DNA of 6,494 nucleotides from Deltaproteobacteria bacterium (GTDB lineage Bacteria; Myxococcota; XYA12-FULL-58-9; JAUUZB01): the NCBI GenBank assembly GCA_030590185.1, contig JAUUZB010000244.1:1-6494 (forward strand), written 5' to 3'. Both the position numbers and the translations under genes were made by a program. Shown here one piece after another: positions 1-6,494 of the stretch. Each line of letters opens with the position of its first letter. Position 1 is the stretch's first letter. A model generated the notes under the pieces. It ran no database searches and had not been told where the DNA came from. It saw nothing but the letters and a program-made list of their open reading frames with translations.

Positions 1-1441
<1,441 letters not shown>

Positions 1442-1447
1442 GGGAAA

Positions 1448-1476
1448 AGCGTAGACGGTGCCGGCTAACCGGTCAA
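1448..1476 (-). promoter_or_regulatory. Candidate leaderless promoter for the Cys-rich lipoprotein gene
   Basis: On the minus strand TTGACC (1476-1471; five of six matches to TTGACA) is followed after exactly 17 nt by TACGCT (1453-1448; a TAnnnT-type -10). Only 6 nt separate the -10 from the ATG at 1441, so transcription would begin at or next to the start codon. This fits the lack of any Shine-Dalgarno. It is inferred from spacing and consensus only. Confidence 0.35.
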
Positions 1477-1486
1477 CTCGCACACA

Positions 1487-1500
1487 CCGTGTACGCACGG
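1487..1500. other. Short inverted repeat in the divergent intergenic region
   Basis: CCGTG and CACGG flank TACG (14 bp in all), and an overlapping ACAC-c-GTGT lies just to the left. It sits between the two divergent genes, where an operator might be, but it is short and could occur by chance in GC-rich DNA. No regulator is indicated. Confidence 0.2.
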
Positions 1501-1544
1501 CAAAAAGGGACTATGGTCGCGGCAGCGGGCTGGAGTCGGGCGAT

Positions 1545-1549
1545 AGGAG
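1545..1549 (+). promoter_or_regulatory. Ribosome binding site of glpD (decides between two adjacent ATGs)
   Basis: AGGAG lies 3 nt before ATG 1553 and 6 nt before ATG 1556. The second spacing is close to optimal, so the start at 1556 is favoured. The two choices differ by one Met. Confidence 0.65.
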
Positions 1550-1555
1550 CGAATG

Positions 1556-3187
1556 ATGCAGCGCGATCTCAAACGCTTGAGCGACGAGCGCTTCGACCTG
1601 CTGGTGATCGGCGGCGGCATCAGCGGCGCCGCGGTGGCCTGGGACGCAACCCTGCGCGGCCTGTCGGTGGCCCTGGTCGACAAGGCCGACTTCAGTGGCG
1701 CCACCTCGGCGGCCACCGGCAAGCTGGTCCACGGCGGGCTGCGCTACCTTAAGAGTTTCCAGCTCAACATCGTGCGGGAGAGCCTGCGCGAGCGGCGCAT
1801 CCTGGAATTGATCGCGCCCCATCAAGTTGACCCGCTGCCCTTCGTGATCCCGACCCGCGGCTCTGAGCGCTTCGTGCTCAAGGCGGGCCTCACCCTCTAC
1901 GATTCCCTCGCCTATGACCGCAACCGACTCGGCGATCCGGCCAAGCACCTCCCCGGCCACCGGCGGTTGAGCCGCGCCGAGCTGCTCGACTTCTTTCCCA
2001 ACCTGCCGACCAACCGCCTCAATGGTGGCTTTGTTTACTACGATTGCCAGATGGTTTGTCCCGAGCGCCTCACCCTCGACTTCATCACCAGCGCCGCCCA
2101 ACGCGGCGCCGCGGTCGCCAATTGGGCCGAGGTCACCGGCTTTTCCAAGTCCGGCCGACGCATCGACGCCGTCCAGGTGACCGATGAGGTCAGCGGTGAC
2201 CGGCTGGAGATCCGCGCCGAGGTCGTGGTGAACGCCGCCGGCGCCTGGGCGGACGAGCTGCTCGGCCACCTCGGCGGCGAGACGACGCGACTCACCCGCT
2301 CCAAGGGCATCCACATCCTCATCGACCGGCTGCACGAGACCCACGCCCTCGGCATGATCACCCCGAGCAAACGGCACATCTACCTGCTGCCCTGGCGCGG
2401 CTTCACCCTCGTCGGCACCACCGATCGCCCCTTTAATGATAGCCCGGACGACTTCGTGGTCACCCGCGCCGAGATCGCTGAGCTCGTCGAGGAGATCAGG
2501 GCCTGCTACCCGGCCCTGGAGCTCGACCCGGAGGAGATCCAGGTGGCCTACGGTGGCCTGCGCCCCCTCGCCGACACCGACGGCGCCAAGGATTCCTACG
2601 GCGCGTCCCGCCGGTTCGAGCTCCTCGACCACGCCACCGACGGCCTCGCGGACAACGCCCTGTCGGTGCTGGGGGGCAAATACACCACCTCCCGCCACCT
2701 CGCGGAGCGGTTGGTCGACGCGGTGGTGGCAAAGCTCGACCGCGGCCGGCTCCCCTGCACCACCCACGAGACGCCGCTGTGGCGCGCCCCCCGCGGCACG
2801 ATCACCGGCTACCGGCAAAGCGCGGTCACCTCCGGCGCGGCCCTCGGCGCCGGGCCCGAGCTAGTGAACCACCTGGTCAGCCACTACGGCACCGCCTGGG
2901 AGGAACCCCTCGGTCTGTGCCGGGATCGACCGGAGCTCGCCGAGCCGTTGTGGGACCGGGGCGAGGAGATCGGCGCCCAACTACGCTTCGCCGCCGAACA
3001 GGAATGCGCGGTGCACCTCGAAGATGCGCTCCTGCGCCGCACGAATGTGCTGATGCTCGGCCGGCCCACCGAGGCCCTGTTGCAGCGCAGCGCCGACATC
3101 CTGGGGGAGGTCCTCGGCTGGAACGACGAGCAACGGCGCGGGGAGATCGAGCGGGTGGAGAGGCTACTGGCGCGACGGCGGGCCTAG
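1556..3187 (+). CDS. glpD: FAD-dependent glycerol-3-phosphate dehydrogenase
   Basis: This enzyme oxidises sn-glycerol-3-phosphate to dihydroxyacetone phosphate and passes electrons through FAD to the membrane quinone pool. The 543-residue protein has the usual GlpD length. An N-terminal dinucleotide-binding fold shows V-I-G-G-G-I-S-G-A (GxGxxG at residues 19-24) with Asp42 ending strand 2. The family signature follows as F-S-G-A-T-S-A-A-T-G-K-L-V-H-G-G-L-R-Y-L (residues 46-65). Further landmarks are GGLRPL (Arg336) and GGKYTTSRHLAE (Lys375), both family hallmarks near the substrate and FAD, and a C-terminal helical DAO_C domain (about 437-540) containing EDALLRRT. The stretch around Asp163 (YYDCQMVCPERL) departs from the usual D-x-x-x-D-D-x-R-L. 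No glpB/glpC genes or Fe-S cysteines accompany it, which argues for the aerobic GlpD type over GlpA. No glycerol kinase or facilitator is adjacent, so it appears to be a single-gene unit. The start is set by AGGAG at 1545-1549; ATG 1553 is the alternative. Confidence 0.93.
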   Translation: MQRDLKRLSDERFDLLVIGGGISGAAVAWDATLRGLSVALVDKADFSGATSAATGKLVHGGLRYLKSFQLNIVRESLRERRILELIAPHQVDPLPFVIPTRGSERFVLKAGLTLYDSLAYDRNRLGDPAKHLPGHRRLSRAELLDFFPNLPTNRLNGGFVYYDCQMVCPERLTLDFITSAAQRGAAVANWAEVTGFSKSGRRIDAVQVTDEVSGDRLEIRAEVVVNAAGAWADELLGHLGGETTRLTRSKGIHILIDRLHETHALGMITPSKRHIYLLPWRGFTLVGTTDRPFNDSPDDFVVTRAEIAELVEEIRACYPALELDPEEIQVAYGGLRPLADTDGAKDSYGASRRFELLDHATDGLADNALSVLGGKYTTSRHLAERLVDAVVAKLDRGRLPCTTHETPLWRAPRGTITGYRQSAVTSGAALGAGPELVNHLVSHYGTAWEEPLGLCRDRPELAEPLWDRGEEIGAQLRFAAEQECAVHLEDALLRRTNVLMLGRPTEALLQRSADILGEVLGWNDEQRRGEIERVERLLARRRA

Positions 3188-3192
3188 TAGCC
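3162..3192 (+). other. Stem-loop spanning the glpD stop codon
   Basis: GGCTACT (3162-3168) pairs with AGTAGCC (3186-3192). The inner GGC (3169-3171) pairs with GCC (3182-3184) with one bulged T at 3185, giving about 10 bp around a 10-nt loop. No T-run follows, so it does not qualify as an intrinsic terminator. It may stabilise the 3' end of the mRNA or be coincidental. Confidence 0.35.
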
Positions 3193-3268
3193 AGCACGAT
3201 AGTCGGTACACGCGCCTGGCAGCCACCCGGCCAAACCGAGCCCCCCGCCCGCAAACCCCCGTTTCCTC

Positions 3269-3297
3269 TTGACTTCCGGGCGAAGGTGTCCAATCTA
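3269..3297 (+). promoter_or_regulatory. Candidate sigma-70-type promoter of the ccm operon
   Basis: TTGACT (3269-3274; five of six matches to TTGACA) lies in the 160-bp spacer upstream of ccmA. The matching -10 is weak: AATCTA at 3292-3297 with a 17-bp spacer, or TCTACC at 3294 with 19 bp. It is the best -35 in the spacer and is placed sensibly, about 50 nt upstream of the start codon. The C-rich stretch before it (3236-3260) contains no other clear element. Confidence 0.4.
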
Positions 3298-3333
3298 CCG
3301 CCCGCGGTCCCCAGCTAGGGCCGATATGAAGCC

Positions 3334-3348
3334 CGTCGGGAGCCGACG
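3334..3348 (+). promoter_or_regulatory. Hairpin overlapping the ccmA ribosome binding site and start codon
   Basis: CGTCGG (3334-3339) and CCGACG (3343-3348) can form a perfect 6-bp GC-rich stem with a GAG loop. The probable Shine-Dalgarno GGGAG (3338-3342) lies in the stem and loop, and the last paired base is the G of the GTG start. The RBS-to-start spacing is 5 nt. If the stem forms in the mRNA it would limit translation of ccmA, and of the coupled genes behind it. Confidence 0.4.
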
Positions 3349-4058
3349 TGTCAGACGAAAACACCCCGCCCACAGCACCGCCCAAGCACGCGGTCCGTGT
3401 TCAGGACGTATCCAAACGTTATGGGCGCCACTGGGCCCTGGCCCGGGTCTCCTTCGAAATCCCACCCGGCCACTCGGTGTTGCTCACCGGCCCGAACGGT
3501 GCGGGCAAGACGACGCTCCTGCGGGTCCTGTCGACCGCGCTCAAGCCGACCTTTGGCCATCTCGAGGTCTTCGGACAACGACGCAGCCAACGCAACGGCG
3601 AGCTCTGCCGCCGGATCGGCATCGTCACCCACGCCAATTTTCTGTACGAAGACCTCACCGCTGAGGAGAACCTCAGCCTCACCGCCCGCTTTCAGGGCAA
3701 ATCCGACCTGAAACGGATCCTCGAGATCCTCGAGTGGGTCGGCCTCGGCCACCGCCGCCACAGCGCCGTTCGCACCTTCTCCGCCGGTATGCGCCGCCGC
3801 CTCTGCATGGCGCGGGTGCTGCTGCGGGAGCCGGATTTGATCCTGCTCGACGAGCCCTTCAGCCAGCTCGACCCGGGCGGGGTGAAACTCGCCGAGCAAT
3901 TCATCGCTGACCAACAGGGGGCCGGCAAAACGATTCTGCTCGCCACCCACGACATCGAGCGCGGCCGCCGGCTGTGCGACCTCCATCTCGAGATGAAGGG
4001 CGGTCGGGTGGTGCGCAACCTCGAACCGATCGCCCACCCGCAGCAGGGTGCGTCGTGA
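3348..4058 (+). CDS. ccmA: Cytochrome c biogenesis ATP-binding protein CcmA
   Basis: This is the cytoplasmic ATPase of the CcmABCD complex. ATP hydrolysis with CcmB drives release of heme-loaded CcmE from CcmC. The 236-residue protein is a single ABC domain with a Pro-rich N-terminal extension of about 13 residues. Visible motifs are Walker A GPNGAGKTT (48-56), a signature loop FSAGM (144-148, where the CcmA family usually has LSAGQ), Walker B LILLDEP (164-170), D-loop QLDPGG and switch His201 in ATHD. ABC ATPases of many systems look alike, so the assignment rests mainly on ccmB, ccmC, ccmD and ccmE following at once. The start is GTG at 3348, preceded by GGGAG at 5 nt. An upstream ATG at 3326 is in another frame. 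The gene ends in GTGA, so its TGA overlaps the ccmB start, which suggests translational coupling. Confidence 0.92.
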   Translation: MSDENTPPTAPPKHAVRVQDVSKRYGRHWALARVSFEIPPGHSVLLTGPNGAGKTTLLRVLSTALKPTFGHLEVFGQRRSQRNGELCRRIGIVTHANFLYEDLTAEENLSLTARFQGKSDLKRILEILEWVGLGHRRHSAVRTFSAGMRRRLCMARVLLREPDLILLDEPFSQLDPGGVKLAEQFIADQQGAGKTILLATHDIERGRRLCDLHLEMKGGRVVRNLEPIAHPQQGAS

Positions 4059-4774
4059 CCAGAACCGAGCCGAGCACCTCCGCCACCGTGGACCCGCCCT
4101 CCCTCTGGTCGGCGACCGCCAACGTGATCCGCAAGGACTTCCTCCTGGAGTGGCGTGGCCGGGCGCGCCTCAGCGCGACCATCTTCTTCGGGGTGATGAC
4201 CCTGTTGCTCTTCTCCTTTGCGGCCGGGCCGGATCCGGTGGTGCTGGCTCGCAACACCGCCGGCTACCTCTGGTTGGCCATCCTCCTGGCGAGCGTCCTG
4301 TCCCTCGGTGAATCGTTCCGCGTCGAGTCGGAGAACTCCGCCCTCGAGGGCCTGCTGCTGACGCCGGTGCCGCCCCAGGCGATCTTCCTGGGCAAGGCCC
4401 TGGCCAACACGACCCTCTTGGTGTTGCTCGGCGTGATCCTGGTACCGGTGGCCATCGCCCTGTACGGCCCGGAGGTGCGCGGCAGCCTGGCCCACGGGGC
4501 TCTGTTGATGCTGCTCGGCTGCGGCGCGATCAGCGCCCCCGGCACCCTCTACGCGGCCATCGCCCGACACACCCGGGCCCAGGATGTCCTCTTGCCGCTC
4601 TTGCTCTTTCCGGTGTTGGTCCCTGCCCTGGTTGGTGCCGTTAAGGGGACGATCCTCATTCTCGATGGCGACCCGATGGGAAAGATCTGGACCTGGACGG
4701 CGCTGTTGGTCGTCTTCAACGTGGTCTACTGGCTCTTGTGCCTGTTCATGTTCGGCCGAGTCGTTCAGGAGTAG
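4055..4774 (+). CDS. ccmB: Heme exporter/holo-CcmE release permease CcmB
   Basis: This is the integral membrane partner of CcmA in System I cytochrome c maturation. The 239-residue protein has a polar N-terminal stretch of about 24 residues, then the family opening RKDFLLEWRGR. About six hydrophobic segments follow, roughly at residues 47-60, 69-88, 121-139, 148-170, 181-203 and 216-234. Family-typical stretches include LEGLLLTPVP, FLGKAL and LLLFPVLVPALV. I chose GTG 4055 because it overlaps the ccmA stop as GTGA (4 nt) and gives the usual length and N-terminus. The frame stays open upstream to an ATG at 3974, but that would overlap ccmA by 85 nt and add a non-family tail. The stop at 4772-4774 overlaps the AGGAG that serves ccmC. 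Confidence 0.92.
   Translation: MTRTEPSTSATVDPPSLWSATANVIRKDFLLEWRGRARLSATIFFGVMTLLLFSFAAGPDPVVLARNTAGYLWLAILLASVLSLGESFRVESENSALEGLLLTPVPPQAIFLGKALANTTLLVLLGVILVPVAIALYGPEVRGSLAHGALLMLLGCGAISAPGTLYAAIARHTRAQDVLLPLLLFPVLVPALVGAVKGTILILDGDPMGKIWTWTALLVVFNVVYWLLCLFMFGRVVQE
4767..4771 (+). promoter_or_regulatory. Ribosome binding site of ccmC within the end of ccmB
   Basis: AGGAG at 4767-4771, just before the ccmB stop, lies 10 nt upstream of ATG 4782. The next in-frame ATG (4791) would be 19 nt away, so 4782 is preferred. The open frame upstream of 4782, back to 4584, lies inside ccmB and is not coding. Confidence 0.55.
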
Positions 4775-4781
4775 CGAGCTG

Positions 4782-5468
4782 ATGAATCCAATGTGGAGAA
4801 AAATCCTCCCCCCAGTGGCGATCGCCGCCCTGCTCGCCGGGCAGGCCGTCGGCCTGTGGTACGCGCCGGTCGAACGCTACATGGGCGATGTCTACCGGCT
4901 GATCTTCGTGCACGTGCCCGCGGCCTGGGTGGCCCTGCTCGCCTTCTCGATTACTTTTGGCGCCAGCATCACCTACCTGTTCAAGGGTAGCTACCGGGCG
5001 GACTCCCTGGCCGGGGCGAGCGCCGAGATCGGAGTGATCTTCGGCGGCCTGGCGGTGGTGCTCGGATCGATCTGGGGCCGTGCGGCCTGGGCGGTCTGGT
5101 GGACCTGGGATCCACGCCTGACCTCCACCGCGATTCTCGTCATGGGCTTCGCTGGCTACCTGGCGCTGCGACAGTTCGTGGAGGACACCGAACGGCGCGC
5201 GACCTGGTCGGCGGTGGCGGCGCTGATCCTCTCGGCCGACGTGCCGATCGTCTGGTTTTCAGTCAAGTGGTGGGGCGGGCTGCACCAGATCCAATCGGAC
5301 CGGCAGTCGATGGACGCGACCGTGGGGTTGGTGCTCCTGGCCAACGCCCTCGCCATGACCCTCGTCTTCGTCTGGTTCCTGGCCCTGCGCTACAACGTGG
5401 CCAAGCGGCGCCTCGACTCTGAGATGACCGAGCCCCCGGCGCTCGAGCCGACCGAGGAGAACGCGTGA
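4782..5468 (+). CDS. ccmC: Heme lyase/transport membrane protein CcmC
   Basis: CcmC presents heme in the periplasm and, with CcmD, attaches it to CcmE. It belongs to the heme-handling-protein superfamily with CcmF and CcsA. The 228-residue protein has six predicted membrane segments. The Trp-rich WWD signature is clear: WGRAAWAVWWTWDPRLTS (residues 98-115). The two conserved periplasmic heme-ligand His are His44 in IFVHVPAAW and His168 in WWGGLHQ, matching the His pair of E. coli CcmC. Residues 199-228 form a charged, Pro/Glu-rich cytoplasmic tail. The start at 4782 follows AGGAG and gives the normal length (E. coli 245). The TGA overlaps the ATG of ccmD by one base (TGATG). All key residues are present and it should be functional. 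Confidence 0.94.
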   Translation: MNPMWRKILPPVAIAALLAGQAVGLWYAPVERYMGDVYRLIFVHVPAAWVALLAFSITFGASITYLFKGSYRADSLAGASAEIGVIFGGLAVVLGSIWGRAAWAVWWTWDPRLTSTAILVMGFAGYLALRQFVEDTERRATWSAVAALILSADVPIVWFSVKWWGGLHQIQSDRQSMDATVGLVLLANALAMTLVFVWFLALRYNVAKRRLDSEMTEPPALEPTEENA

Positions 5469-5632
5469 TGGACAACATTTCGGATGGAGTGATCGTCGGC
5501 GGTTGGGGCTACGTCTGGGCTGGCTACACCATCACCTGGGTGACCATCATCCTCTATGGCCTCTCCCTGTATCTACGCGAGCGGGAGGAGGTCGCGCCGC
5601 CGACCGAGCCACCGACGGGTGAGCCGTCATGA
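5468..5632 (+). CDS. ccmD: Small heme exporter protein CcmD
   Basis: This 54-residue protein has one membrane span and belongs to the CcmABCD complex, where it is needed for release of holo-CcmE from CcmC. The N-terminal GGWGYVWAGYTITWV (residues 11-25) is the CcmD hallmark of aromatic residues leading into the span (about 16-35). The basic/acidic sequence LREREE follows, as in the family, and then a Pro-rich tail. ATG 5468 overlaps the ccmC stop (TGATG). A strong AGGAG (5455-5459) lies 8 nt upstream inside ccmC, so both RBS and coupling support the start. The stop overlaps the ATG of ccmE (ATGA). The gene is easily missed because of its size. Confidence 0.9.
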   Translation: MDNISDGVIVGGWGYVWAGYTITWVTIILYGLSLYLREREEVAPPTEPPTGEPS

Positions 5633-6494
5633 GCCCGGCCACGAGCAAACGGCTGGCCGCGGTGGCCGCGCTGTTGGTTGGCGCCGGCGCCATCGCCTTC
5701 CTCGCCTTTGGCAGCCTCGAGGAGAACATCGTCTACTACTGGACGCCGACCGATCTGCTGGCCAAGGGGGAACAGATCAAGGGCTCGACCCTGCGGCTCG
5801 GCGGCATGGTGCAGACGGGCTCCGTCGACTGGGACGCCGAGGCGATGCGCCTGCGCTTCACATTGGGCGAGCAACCCGAACCGGAGGGCGCCAGCGTGGT
5901 GGTCGTCTCGAGCGGCGCGCCGCCCCAGATGTTCCGCGAGGGGATCGGCTGCATCGTCGAGGGTCGCTGGGACGGGAGCGTCTTTCGCTCCGACCGGGTG
6001 ATGGTCAAGCACTCGAATGAGTACCAACCGCCCGACGAGGGCGAGGACCCGCGCAAGCTCTACGAGACGTTGATCCCGAACCGGATGCCGGACAAGATGC
6101 GCGAACGCTTGGACTCGGCCCACGGGGATGAGCCGACCGCCGGAGCGGAGCCCGCCCCTGAGCCGACCGCGGGAGCAGAACCCGCCCCCGCCCCGACAGC
6201 CGGAGCGGAGCCCGCCCCTGAACCTGCACCGACCGCCGGAGCGCAGCCCGCCCCCGAACCGACCGCCGGATCGGAGCCCGTTCCGGGGGCGGGGGGCCCC
6301 CCCCCCGGCCCCCCCCGGGGGGCGCGGGGGGCCGCGGGTGGGGGGGGGGGCGGCGCTCCGGCGGGCGGTGCTGGTTCAGGGGCGGGCTCCGCTCCGGCTG
6401 GCGGGGCGGGGGCGGGTTCTGCTCCCGCGGTCGGCTCAGGGGCGGGCTCCGCTCCGGCGGTCGGCTCATCCCCGTGGGCCGAGTCCAAGCGTTC
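5629..6494 (+). CDS. ccmE: Heme chaperone CcmE with repeat-rich C-terminal tail (3' end unreliable)
   Basis: CcmE is a membrane-anchored periplasmic chaperone that carries heme covalently on a His from CcmC to the CcmF/H ligase. ATG 5629 overlaps the ccmD stop (ATGA), with a weak GGGTGAG 5 nt upstream. The N-terminus has Lys/Arg then a single span (about residues 9-28). An OB-fold domain follows with YYWTPTDLL and LRLGGMVQTGSV (55-66), and PPQMFREGIGCIVEGRW (98-114). The heme-binding motif is KHSNEYQPP with His128 and Tyr132, the H-x-x-x-Y form. After residue 160 the protein has an Ala/Pro/Glu tail made of 10-residue repeats (E-P-T-A-G-A-E-P-A-P), longer than in standard CcmE. No stop occurs before the edge, but bases beyond about 6285 belong to a degraded palindrome that mirrors the upstream sequence. 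The real C-terminus is therefore unknown and residues after about 219 should be ignored. Confidence 0.88.
   Translation, partial: MSPATSKRLAAVAALLVGAGAIAFLAFGSLEENIVYYWTPTDLLAKGEQIKGSTLRLGGMVQTGSVDWDAEAMRLRFTLGEQPEPEGASVVVVSSGAPPQMFREGIGCIVEGRWDGSVFRSDRVMVKHSNEYQPPDEGEDPRKLYETLIPNRMPDKMRERLDSAHGDEPTAGAEPAPEPTAGAEPAPAPTAGAEPAPEPAPTAGAQPAPEPTAGSEPVPGAGGPPPGPPRGARGAAGGGGGGAPAGGAGSGAGSAPAGGAGAGSAPAVGSGAGSAPAVGSSPWAESKR
6130..6285 (+). repeat. 30-bp coding tandem repeat (five units) in the ccmE tail
   Basis: Units start at 6130, 6160, 6190, 6220 and 6256. Four are 30 bp and one (6220-6255) is 36 bp through an added Pro-Ala pair. The peptide unit is E-P-T-A-G-A-E-P-A-P with few changes (Ala for Glu at the start of unit 3, Gln in unit 4, Ser and Val in unit 5). 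Units 1 to 3 are very close at the DNA level, which suggests recent slippage. All lengths are multiples of three, so the frame is kept. Confidence 0.85.
6286..6350. other. G/C homopolymer core of the palindrome, low-quality sequence
   Basis: This stretch is almost entirely runs of G and C, with a single T (6339) and no A. Compared with the mirror-image bases on the left, nearly every A and T has been lost. This looks like error-prone read ends and not natural coding DNA. Confidence 0.7.

Larger units (their letters stand above)
6103..6494. repeat. Giant inverted repeat at the contig edge, probable fold-back artefact
   Basis: Every base i from 6103 pairs with base 12597-i. 6103-6176 and 6421-6494 are perfect reverse complements (74/74). 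6177-6236 and 6361-6420 differ at only three pairs (6196/6401, 6225/6372, 6232/6365). The inner 60 bp (6237-6296 against 6301-6360) match at roughly two thirds of positions without gaps. The left arm is in frame with ccmE and carries its regular repeat; the right arm is the altered copy. The symmetry, the ending at the window edge and the degraded core all point to an assembly or read artefact. Confidence 0.85.

Noticed and set aside
1480..1520. TATGGT (1512-1517) as a -10 box for glpD
   Set aside because: The sequence 17 bp upstream (GTGTAC) does not resemble a -35, so it is too weak to list.
1511..2818. Minus-strand open frame of 435 codons opposite glpD
   Set aside because: It is antisense to a complete, motif-rich GlpD, and its composition mirrors GC-skewed codon positions with no recognisable domain.
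3326..3664. Upstream ATG (3326) opening a frame that overlaps ccmA
   Set aside because: It is out of frame with ccmA, encodes Arg/Pro-rich low-complexity sequence and has no convincing ribosome binding site.
3692..4570. Minus-strand open frame opposite ccmA/ccmB
   Set aside because: It spans parts of two verified genes on the other strand and its composition is low complexity.
5554..6123. Minus-strand open frame opposite ccmD/ccmE
   Set aside because: It is a shadow of the ccmE reading frame, whose heme-binding motif is clear on the plus strand.
6060..6488. Minus-strand frame reading DSAHGDEPTAGAEP and similar repeats
   Set aside because: It is the mirror copy of the ccmE tail created by the palindrome, not a second gene. 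Its start and end fall in artefact or antisense sequence.
6103..6494. Reading the long inverted repeat as a terminator, transposon end or integron-like element
   Set aside because: The arms are far too long for a terminator. There is no transposase, target duplication or T-run, and one arm is conserved ccmE coding sequence.

Overview
The window is GC-rich DNA (roughly two thirds G+C by eye), densely coding, with a codon bias that leaves long empty frames opposite the real genes. It looks like one end of a draft or metagenomic contig from a Myxococcota or related deltaproteobacterial lineage. The evidence is a secreted, extremely cysteine-rich lipoprotein carrying two MopE-type Asp/Asn-rich 'putative metal-binding' motifs, a protein style typical of that group, beside a System I (Ccm) cytochrome c maturation operon. 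The lineage is an inference, not a proof.

Layout. (1) 1-1441, minus strand: the N-terminal 480 residues of a cysteine-rich lipoprotein (74 Cys) that runs off the left edge. It has a lipobox, two short four-Cys repeats, a MopE-like motif, six repeats of about 38 residues and a second MopE-like motif. (2) 1442-1555: a divergent intergenic region with a candidate leaderless promoter for the lipoprotein and a strong ribosome binding site for glpD. (3) 1556-3187, plus strand: a full-length FAD-dependent glycerol-3-phosphate dehydrogenase (glpD). (4) 3188-3347: a spacer with a stem-loop over the glpD stop codon, a candidate sigma-70-type promoter and a hairpin that overlaps the next ribosome binding site. 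(5) 3348-6494, plus strand: ccmA-ccmB-ccmC-ccmD-ccmE, closely packed, with three of the four junctions overlapping by 1 to 4 bases. ccmD is only 54 codons.

How the genes work together. CcmC with CcmD loads heme onto the periplasmic chaperone CcmE. The CcmAB ATPase/permease then uses ATP to release holo-CcmE, which would pass heme to CcmF/CcmH, presumably encoded just beyond the right edge. GlpD feeds electrons from glycerol-3-phosphate into the quinone pool and has no clear functional link to either neighbour.

The most notable observation is at the right edge. Bases 6103-6494 form a huge inverted repeat centred at about 6298.5. The outer 134 bp of each arm agree at 131 positions (the outermost 74 are identical), while the core is degraded to runs of G and C. 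The left arm is the natural 3' part of ccmE, containing a 30-bp tandem repeat that encodes a Pro/Ala/Glu-rich tail. The right arm is its reverse complement. The best explanation is a fold-back assembly or read artefact at a contig end, so sequence after about 6285 should not be read as biology. No undescribed system was found. The cysteine-rich repeat protein and the repeat-extended CcmE tail are the least ordinary biological items.
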